Shown: positions 7,271-12,551 of the stretch, one piece after another
How positions within the stretch are numbered: the first letter of the stretch is position 1
How the letters are laid out: each line of letters starts with the position of its first letter
Origin: a bacterium
GTDB lineage: Bacteria; UBP15; UBA6099
Assembly: GCA_029573925.1 (NCBI GenBank)
Contig: JAKQBV010000503.1
Span: 1-12,551 of the forward strand
Direction of reading: 5' to 3'
DNA: 12,551 nucleotides
Translations under genes and position numbers: made by a program
Notes under the pieces: model-generated
Told to the model about the DNA's origin: nothing
The model's database searches: none
Seen by the model: only the letters and a program-made list of their open reading frames with translations

Positions 7271-7308
7271 ACCGGGATTAAACGTTGGTTTTTGATCCCG
7301 GTTTTTTT
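7271..7308 (+). terminator. Strong intrinsic terminator of the three-gene cassette
   Basis: A 12-bp stem (7271-7282 with 7291-7302, one wobble; the outer eight pairs ACCGGGAT/ATCCCGGT are perfect) encloses an 8-nt loop and runs into seven T (7302-7308). It lies 55 nt after the stop at 7215. It overlaps the last codons and the stop (7280-7278) of the convergent restriction-modification gene. On the reverse strand the stem is not followed by a T run, so it should act mainly on the forward transcript. Confidence 0.85.
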
Positions 7309-10160
7309 CTTTTCGGTTTTTGTTTTTCCGGCAGAGGAAGCAGGCTGGTGCAGTTGTGGTAAAGCTCGAAGAGGAATGCCACGCGCTTGATGTCGGAAGA
7401 GAAACAACGTTTCTGGCGGTCGCCGTTTTGAGCGGCGACGTAAGCGGCATCAACCGCGCGGTCGAGAGCTTTGTGAGCGCGTAGAAGGTCGGCTGGCATA
7501 GAAAGCGGGTCATAGAGGTCGGCCAGAGACGCGTCGGGATAAGCCTCCCGCGCGTCCAGCACGTTTTGCGCCGCCTTCTCTATTTTTTGTTTGAGCTTTC
7601 CGTCAACCCGGCAAGGCCACGGATAGTTGTTATAAACGATGTCTTTTGAATATCTGTATCTGCTTTCAAGTCTTCCGCAAACTTGCCGGACCCAAGCCAT
7701 GTGCATTGCGGAAGTGAGTATGCCGAAATGATAGAGGGTGGCGTTCGGAACGACTTTTACCAGATTGCTTGCGAGAACCGAAGGCCGCATGAAGCCCATC
7801 GGAATATAAACCCGCCGCTCGGAAGACACTTCCGGAATCAATAAATATGTGGATTTTGGAATATTTTCGACAAGAAATCGAGTAGGGGTTTGTGCTAGAT
7901 TTCGTGTGGATTTGCGTTTGCTTGCAAGTCTTAATCTCTGAACAGCCTTGATGCGCTTCATGACTTCCGGCATTTTTCTCAGTTCTTCCGGAGGGCATTC
8001 TCCCAGCCATAAACACCATCGTTCATATCTGTTGATGAACTCGTCCGAGCCGACCCATTTGCGGAACCATTTTCTGGCAGCCGGTTCTCTTTTAAGGAAA
8101 TCTTTCCTTTCTTCCGGCGTGAACAAGTAGTATCCGCCGTCAATCGGCTGGTTTCCGATGCCGATTGAGGGGACATTGCAGAGAGGGGAGTCTCGCCGAG
8201 AGATGACGAGGTCGTGAGCGTCCACGAGGTAGGGATTAATGTTGGAGGCCGCAAAGGGGCGGGGGCCGCCGTTCGAGTTCTCGTAGTCGAAAATGACTTT
8301 GTTGTCTGAGTCGTGAAGCGCGAATCCTATGATGACGCAGTGGACGGCGGCGTTTCCTCGCGCTTCGTTGCTCCACCTGAAAGTCCGGTGAGCGAAATGA
8401 ATCTTGACGCCGAGGTTGAGAAGGGGGGGCCAGAGAGCGCCGACCTGTTCGCCCTGCGTTATGGAATTAGTGGAAACGAAAGCGATCTTGACGCGGGACG
8501 CCGGAGTCGCGGACGAACCGGGAGCAAACCCCAACAAGCCGTTCAGGCTTTCGTCGCCCTTCACGTACAGCGCGGCTTTCATATACCATGCGGACACGTA
8601 ATCCAGAGCGCCGGAGTTTTTGACGCCTGAAAAAATGCCGGCCATATCTTCGCGCTGGTCATTGTTCTGGTATTTCGAACCTACGAAAGGGGGATTGCCG
8701 AGAATGTAGTCGACGTAATCGGCGTTGATGACGTCGTTCCAGTCCATGCGCAAAGCGTTGCCGCAGATGATGGAGGGAGAGTTGATAAGAGGTAGCCGAC
8801 GGAAGTATTGACCGAATTCCTCCGAGATTTTCATGTTCATCTGGTGGTCGGTAAGCCACAGAGCGACTTGGGCCACTTGTGCGGGGAATTCTTCAATCTC
8901 TATGCCGTAGAATTGATTGACGTCGACTTGGACTAGTTGAAAGATGTCGAGCAGTCGTTGAGCGGACTCGCGCGTGGCGCGAAGGATTTCAAGTTCGAGC
9001 AGGCGAAGTTCCCTGTAAGCCACCACGAGGAAGTTTCCGCATCCGCAGGCAGGGTCGAGGAATTTAAGCCGCGCTATTTTTTTGTGCAGTTCGAACAGTT
9101 TGTTGACGCTTCGTTTGCAGGAGCGGAACTCGCGCCACAGGTCGTCGAGAAAAAGCGGCCGGATCAGTTTGAGTATGTTTTCTTCGCTCGTGTAATGCGC
9201 GCCGAGATTGCGTCTTCTTAAAGAGCCTTCTTCGTCCATGACGCACTGGAAAAGGGCGCCGAAAATGGCGGGAGATATGCGGCCCCAGTCGAGCGCGCAA
9301 CAATCGAGAAGCAACTCTCGCATCCCGCGGTCGCAGTTTGCGATTATCAGGCTCTCCTCGAATAGTTTTCCGTTCACGTATGGGAAAGCGGCGAGCGTCT
9401 CGTCCAGACTTTTCTGTCTTTGATCCGACGGAGTGTTCAAAGTCTGGAAGAGAAGCGAGAGTTGGGGGCCGAGGTCGGAGCCGTCCTCGCGGGTGCGGTT
9501 CATCAGGAAGTCCTTGAACGCGCCTTTCTGATCGAAGAGCGTGGTGTCTTCGGCGAACAGGCAGAACAGAAGGCGGACGAGGAGGATTTCAAGCGTGCGG
9601 CCCTGATAGCCGGAGGCGCGAAAACGGTCGTGAAGCTTTCCCATTCGCTCCGCGGCTTGGATGTTGACCGGGTCCTGCGCAGTCACTTTTTGCGTGGTGT
9701 AGCCAGAAATAAATCCGAACAGTCCGATATGCTTGTAAAGGTCTTTCAGGCTGAATTCGTTGGTTTCACCGTTTTCCAAGTCGTAGAGCCTGAATCTGGC
9801 GAAGTCGGAGACGACCACGAACCTCGGCAGGTCGCGTTCGGGAAGGCCTTCGAAGTAATTAAGGGCTTGAGCATAAGCGGAATCGAGGTCGCGTCCGAGG
9901 GATTTATGCTCGGCTATCATGGTTCCGCGCCAAAGAAGGTCTATGAAGCCGCCGCGCGCTCCGCTCTGTTCGAACCTCAGGCGCGCTCGCCTGACAGGCT
10001 CCTCGAAAGACGCCACTCTGCGGCGCGACACGCCGAAAATATTAAAAAATTCATTCCAGAATGTTTGCGCTTCTGCTTTTTCCGCGCGCTCGCCCTCCCA
10101 CTCGCGGGAGAAAGCTATGGCTCTGTCCTTGATTTCGTTGAGGCTCAGCGGCGTCGGCAT
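7278..10160 (-). CDS. Type IIG/IIL restriction-modification enzyme, MmeI/YeeA-like (nuclease plus N6-adenine methylase in one chain)
   Basis: This 960-residue protein matches the MmeI-type layout, in which one chain cuts and methylates DNA. An N-terminal PD-(D/E)XK nuclease shows FIDLLWRGTMIAEHKS with D74 and E84-x-K86, the D-X9-EXK spacing of that family. A helical spacer follows (about 155-310). The methylase contains motif X-like LGAHYTSEENI (319-329), motif I FLDPACGCGNFL (367-378) and catalytic motif IV NPPF (489-492), the gamma-class N6-adenine signature. The C-terminal third should hold the target recognition domain, ending in a basic tail. All catalytic residues I can see are present, so it is probably active; length is close to MmeI. 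Protection and cleavage reside in one gene, so no separate methylase is needed. The recognition site cannot be inferred. A role as methylase only is a possible alternative, but the intact nuclease triad argues against it. Confidence 0.93.
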   Translation of the reverse strand: MPTPLSLNEIKDRAIAFSREWEGERAEKAEAQTFWNEFFNIFGVSRRRVASFEEPVRRARLRFEQSGARGGFIDLLWRGTMIAEHKSLGRDLDSAYAQALNYFEGLPERDLPRFVVVSDFARFRLYDLENGETNEFSLKDLYKHIGLFGFISGYTTQKVTAQDPVNIQAAERMGKLHDRFRASGYQGRTLEILLVRLLFCLFAEDTTLFDQKGAFKDFLMNRTREDGSDLGPQLSLLFQTLNTPSDQRQKSLDETLAAFPYVNGKLFEESLIIANCDRGMRELLLDCCALDWGRISPAIFGALFQCVMDEEGSLRRRNLGAHYTSEENILKLIRPLFLDDLWREFRSCKRSVNKLFELHKKIARLKFLDPACGCGNFLVVAYRELRLLELEILRATRESAQRLLDIFQLVQVDVNQFYGIEIEEFPAQVAQVALWLTDHQMNMKISEEFGQYFRRLPLINSPSIICGNALRMDWNDVINADYVDYILGNPPFVGSKYQNNDQREDMAGIFSGVKNSGALDYVSAWYMKAALYVKGDESLNGLLGFAPGSSATPASRVKIAFVSTNSITQGEQVGALWPPLLNLGVKIHFAHRTFRWSNEARGNAAVHCVIIGFALHDSDNKVIFDYENSNGGPRPFAASNINPYLVDAHDLVISRRDSPLCNVPSIGIGNQPIDGGYYLFTPEERKDFLKREPAARKWFRKWVGSDEFINRYERWCLWLGECPPEELRKMPEVMKRIKAVQRLRLASKRKSTRNLAQTPTRFLVENIPKSTYLLIPEVSSERRVYIPMGFMRPSVLASNLVKVVPNATLYHFGILTSAMHMAWVRQVCGRLESRYRYSKDIVYNNYPWPCRVDGKLKQKIEKAAQNVLDAREAYPDASLADLYDPLSMPADLLRAHKALDRAVDAAYVAAQNGDRQKRCFSSDIKRVAFLFELYHNCTSLLPLPEKQKPKRKKPGSKTNV

Positions 10161-10171
10161 TTCAAAACATT

Positions 10172-10177
10172 ATTATA
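10172..10177 (-). promoter_or_regulatory. Candidate -10 box of the restriction-modification gene
   Basis: TATAAT reads on the reverse strand at 10177-10172, 11 nt before the ATG at 10160. No -35 of good quality lies 16-18 nt upstream, and there is no ribosome site before the ATG. If used, transcription would begin about 5 nt before the start codon, giving a nearly leaderless message. Confidence 0.35.
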
Positions 10178-10215
10178 TGAGCGATAAAAAAGCAAGAAGT
10201 CAGCGCGGCGCGAGC

Positions 10216-10250
10216 GGGATTTGCGGGCGGGGGCGGGTTGGGGGTAGAAT
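10216..10250 (+). promoter_or_regulatory. G-tract cluster (possible G-quadruplex) and weak promoter before the radical SAM gene
   Basis: Five G runs of 3-5 bases lie on the forward strand at 10216-10218, 10225-10227, 10229-10233, 10235-10237 and 10240-10244. The last four, with loops of 1, 1 and 2 nt, meet the usual quadruplex pattern. TAGAAT at 10245-10250 resembles a -10 box, and TTGCGG at 10221-10226 is a poor -35 with an 18-nt spacer, which the G runs fill. The promoter reading is tentative; the G runs are plain in the sequence. Confidence 0.4.
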
Positions 10251-10303
10251 AATTGAGAGTATCACGAGGTTGCGTTTGCGGCGATCTTTAACTGGGGAGT
10301 CTT

Positions 10304-11740
10304 ATGAAGGTTGTTTTTCTGCAGGACAACGGGATCAACGAGTCTCTGGCGGTGACGGACATATCGGGTCTGCTGAAGAGCCGGGGGCATGAGACGGATT
10401 TGTTCTTCAAGAAGAACGAGAGGCGTTTCGCGCGCAAGGTGGCCGAAAGCGGGGCGGGGCTGATAGTGGTTCCGATGGACATCTGGGGGGAGCGGGTGGC
10501 CCTGTCCATAGCGGCGGAGGCGAAAGAAGCGTCGGACGCCCCGATAGTTTTCTGCGGCACGTACCCAATGCTTTTTCCGGAGATAATCAACGACCCTCAA
10601 GTGGACATAGTGGCAAGGGGCGAATCGGAGTTCCCAATACTCGACCTAGCGGACAGGCTGGAGAGGGGGGAGGACTACTCGGATGTGCTCAACCTGACGG
10701 TCAAGTCCGGCGGCGAGGTCAGGGTGAACGACATGAGGCCGCTTGTGCAGGATTTGGAATCGCTTCCGCTGCCTGACAGAGCGCTCTATTTTAAATATTG
10801 GTTTATGAAGGTCATCAGCGTCAAAAGGTTCACAAGCGGGAGGGGATGTCCGAACGCGTGCAGTTTCTGTTACAACGCGAAGTTCAGGGGATTCTTCACT
10901 GGCAAGGGCCGCTACCTGCGAAGGAAATCCGTATCGAGGATAATGGAAGAGATCGAGGAGATGAAGAGGCTGGCTTCGATGCGAAGCATCCACTTCTCCG
11001 ACGATATATTCACGCACGACAAGCCGTGGGTGATGGAGTTCAGCAGGGAGTACGCCAAGAGGTTCCGCGAGATTCCGTTCACCTGCAACACGACGGTGCA
11101 CGACATCGACGACGAGATGGTGGCGGAGATGAAGAAGGCGAACTGCGCGGGCATCGCCATCGGGGTGGAGACGGGCAACGAACGGTTGCGAATAGACAAA
11201 CTGAACAAGAACTATCTGGACAGCCAGATAATAGCGGCGGCGACTCTTGTGAAGAAGCACGGGTTGACGCTGACGGCGTTCAACATGATAGCGCTGCCGT
11301 ATGAGACTATAGACAACGCTTTCGAAACCGTCCAACTCAACCGGTTCATCAAGGCGGACAACATAAGGGTGACGTTTCTGTCGCCGATTCCCCGCACGCA
11401 GATGGTGGAGGAGGCGATCAAGGACGGTTTGCTGAACGTCAATTACGAAAAGACGGGCATGCGGGTGATGACGCCGGAGATACACACGAAGAAGGATCGG
11501 GAGTTCGAGACGCTGTACGCGCTGTTCGACATCGCGGCGGCGTCGCCGGCGCTGGAAAAGATGGTTAGGAAGATGCTGCGAGTGAAAATTCCGCCGGTCG
11601 TTCTTTTCTTCCTTCTCATTCCGAGGATGCTGCGCGAAAAGAAGTTCTTCAAGATAAGCCTGATATCTGGAATCCTGTTCTACATGAACACGACCGCGCC
11701 GCAATACCGCACTAAAAACTTCAACAATTTTCTTCCGTAA
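10304..11740 (+). CDS. B12-binding-domain radical SAM enzyme
   Basis: The 478-residue protein has an N-terminal Rossmann-like domain (about 1-150) of the cobalamin-binding type that precedes many radical SAM enzymes, including VARGESEFPILDL, a typical segment near its end. The radical SAM core follows, with the 4Fe-4S ligands C182, C186 and C189 in GRGCPNACSFCYN. GVETGNERLR (near 288) is the usual glycine-rich SAM-contacting strand. The C-terminus (about 430-465) is hydrophobic and basic, suggesting membrane association. Relatives act on lipids, tetrapyrroles, antibiotics or hopanoids by methylation or ring chemistry; the substrate here is unknown. ATG 10304 is supported by GGGGAG 4 nt upstream. 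It diverges from the restriction-modification gene and has no partner genes next to it, so it appears to stand alone. BchE-like cyclase or methylase roles remain open. Confidence 0.88.
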   Translation: MKVVFLQDNGINESLAVTDISGLLKSRGHETDLFFKKNERRFARKVAESGAGLIVVPMDIWGERVALSIAAEAKEASDAPIVFCGTYPMLFPEIINDPQVDIVARGESEFPILDLADRLERGEDYSDVLNLTVKSGGEVRVNDMRPLVQDLESLPLPDRALYFKYWFMKVISVKRFTSGRGCPNACSFCYNAKFRGFFTGKGRYLRRKSVSRIMEEIEEMKRLASMRSIHFSDDIFTHDKPWVMEFSREYAKRFREIPFTCNTTVHDIDDEMVAEMKKANCAGIAIGVETGNERLRIDKLNKNYLDSQIIAAATLVKKHGLTLTAFNMIALPYETIDNAFETVQLNRFIKADNIRVTFLSPIPRTQMVEEAIKDGLLNVNYEKTGMRVMTPEIHTKKDREFETLYALFDIAAASPALEKMVRKMLRVKIPPVVLFFLLIPRMLREKKFFKISLISGILFYMNTTAPQYRTKNFNNFLP

Positions 11741-11822
11741 GAAAACGGCATTAGGCGACAAACTGTCCACATTAGCTTAGTGAATTTAAGCCAGACTGGT
11801 AACGCGCGTGTTTCTTGAGTAA

Positions 11823-11828
11823 TATAAT
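11823..11828 (+). promoter_or_regulatory. Candidate -10 box upstream of the terminal gene
   Basis: TATAAT at 11823-11828 lies in an AT-rich spacer 43 nt before the ATG at 11872. No clear -35 is seen 16-18 nt upstream. A CCAG-A-CTGG symmetric element at 11791-11799 lies close to where a regulator could bind. Both are short and could be chance in AT-rich DNA. Confidence 0.3.
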
Positions 11829-11871
11829 TCATTAGAATGTGGTAAATGATAATCAAATAAGAGGTTTTTGA

Positions 11872-12549
11872 ATGGGCCGATCCGTAATTGAACTTGAAGC
11901 GAACGCTGAGAAATTCTGGCCAAAGCAGCTAGCTGAAAGAGAGAAGAGCACAAGCATCATACCTATGCTCATTGAGTCGCAGGAGAAGTTTATTGGTGTT
12001 TTGTATGTGGCGGATGCTTCGCCTGACGCATGGATGAGCGTTCTAAAAGCGACTACGGATATGCCATACAATCTCTTTCTTAAACATCTAATGGTCCTTT
12101 CTGATGTGGGAGGAGAGAAGCTTCAACGTTTTCGCACAAACATAAATGTCTTTTTTCCTGATGGAAATATGCATTATGTGTGGAGAGACAATAAGTATCT
12201 GTATCGTTTCAACTCGCTAGATAAAGTGAAGAAATGGACAAACACGCTGCTGGGCGCGGATGGAAAAGAATTGTTAGTTCCGAAACAGTTCCAACCGGTT
12301 TATGAAGATGTTGCAATGTTCCTCATGCATGCAGGAGCATCAATTGATTCTTCGATTCCGGACGATGTTTTGGAGAAATGTATGTTAGGAACTTTGCTTG
12401 GACGGAAGAAAGAGTTAGACACATTTGTTCGACAACGGTACATACACGTCAGCCGTATTACCGGGGGAGCGACTTCGAATGCAATGGGGCAACTGTGCCA
12501 GTCTTATGTTCGAGAGTTTTTACCTGACATTCCCCATATAAAATCCTGA
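11872..12549 (+). CDS. Unrecognised 225-residue protein in AT-richer DNA
   Basis: I do not recognise this protein. It is soluble-looking, with no signal peptide and no membrane span, and mixes helices and strands. Aromatic-rich segments are NINVFFPDGNMHYVWRDNKYLYRF (about 90-112) and the conserved-looking GGATSNAMGQLCQSYVREFL near the C-terminus. The start is good: AAGAGG lies 7 nt before the ATG. Base use is unlike its neighbour: positions 12121-12180 have 20 G/C of 60, against 37 of 60 at 11101-11160 inside the radical SAM gene. That suggests recent acquisition. Stand-alone AT-rich genes of this size beside restriction-modification loci are often type II endonucleases or other defence proteins, but no nuclease motif is certain here. 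The stop is 2 nt before the window ends, so a downstream partner gene cannot be seen. Confidence 0.75.
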   Translation: MGRSVIELEANAEKFWPKQLAEREKSTSIIPMLIESQEKFIGVLYVADASPDAWMSVLKATTDMPYNLFLKHLMVLSDVGGEKLQRFRTNINVFFPDGNMHYVWRDNKYLYRFNSLDKVKKWTNTLLGADGKELLVPKQFQPVYEDVAMFLMHAGASIDSSIPDDVLEKCMLGTLLGRKKELDTFVRQRYIHVSRITGGATSNAMGQLCQSYVREFLPDIPHIKS

Positions 12550-12551
12550 AC

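Noticed and set aside
9420..10187. Long forward reading frame opposite the restriction-modification gene
   Set aside because: It lies antisense to the nuclease and spacer domains, whose motifs are clear on the reverse strand; no ribosome site or recognisable domain supports it.
11728..11745. Perfect 7-bp inverted repeat TTTTCTT/AAGAAAA at the end of the radical SAM gene
   Set aside because: The stem is nearly all A-T and no T run follows, so it is not a convincing terminator.
10646..11770. 374-codon reverse reading frame opposite the radical SAM gene
   Set aside because: It is Arg/His/Val-rich, as antisense frames of GC-rich genes usually are, and the forward strand carries an unmistakable radical SAM enzyme.
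1..12551. parS sites, CRISPR arrays, tRNA or rRNA genes, insertion-sequence ends
   Set aside because: Scanning by eye found no TGTTTCACGTGAAACA-like 16-mer, no regularly spaced repeats, no cloverleaf and no terminal inverted repeats with transposase genes; a computed search could still reveal degenerate copies.

Overview
The window looks like a bacterial chromosome segment from an organism with a Gram-negative envelope. The evidence is a ParB homologue, an O-antigen ligase/polymerase-type membrane protein, a GT-B glycosyltransferase, and an exported protein whose C-terminal half reads like outer-membrane beta strands. Most genes are GC-rich and tightly packed. I cannot name the phylum: nothing here is diagnostic, and several proteins are not recognisable by eye, which would fit a poorly sampled lineage.

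Layout from left to right. Positions 1-3281 hold a forward run of three genes with 3-nt gaps: the 3' part of parB, an O-antigen ligase family membrane protein, and a family 4-type glycosyltransferase. A class I SAM methyltransferase (3447-4286, reverse) points back at this run. A structured leader (about 4460-4545) then precedes a forward cassette of three genes I do not recognise: a coiled-coil protein with one C-terminal membrane segment (4557-5354), a small Trp-rich protein (5465-5800) and a large exported protein (5788-7215). The cassette ends in a strong intrinsic terminator (7271-7308). That terminator overlaps the 3' end of a convergent gene (7278-10160, reverse) for a single-chain type IIG/IIL (MmeI/YeeA-like) restriction-modification enzyme. 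A short divergent spacer containing a run of G-tracts leads to a forward B12-binding-type radical SAM enzyme (10304-11740). After a 131-nt AT-rich spacer comes a clearly AT-richer, unrecognised gene (11872-12549), possibly acquired.

How the genes may work together: the polymerase/ligase and the glycosyltransferase probably act on a surface glycan, perhaps with the nearby methyltransferase. The restriction-modification enzyme is self-sufficient host defence. The 4557-7215 cassette is the best candidate for something undescribed: one membrane-anchored coiled coil, one small soluble protein and one exported protein, apparently expressed together and placed next to a restriction-modification gene. 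Its function cannot be read from the sequence.

No tRNA, rRNA, CRISPR array, insertion sequence or parS-like site was seen. No stretch longer than 300 bases lacks a gene.
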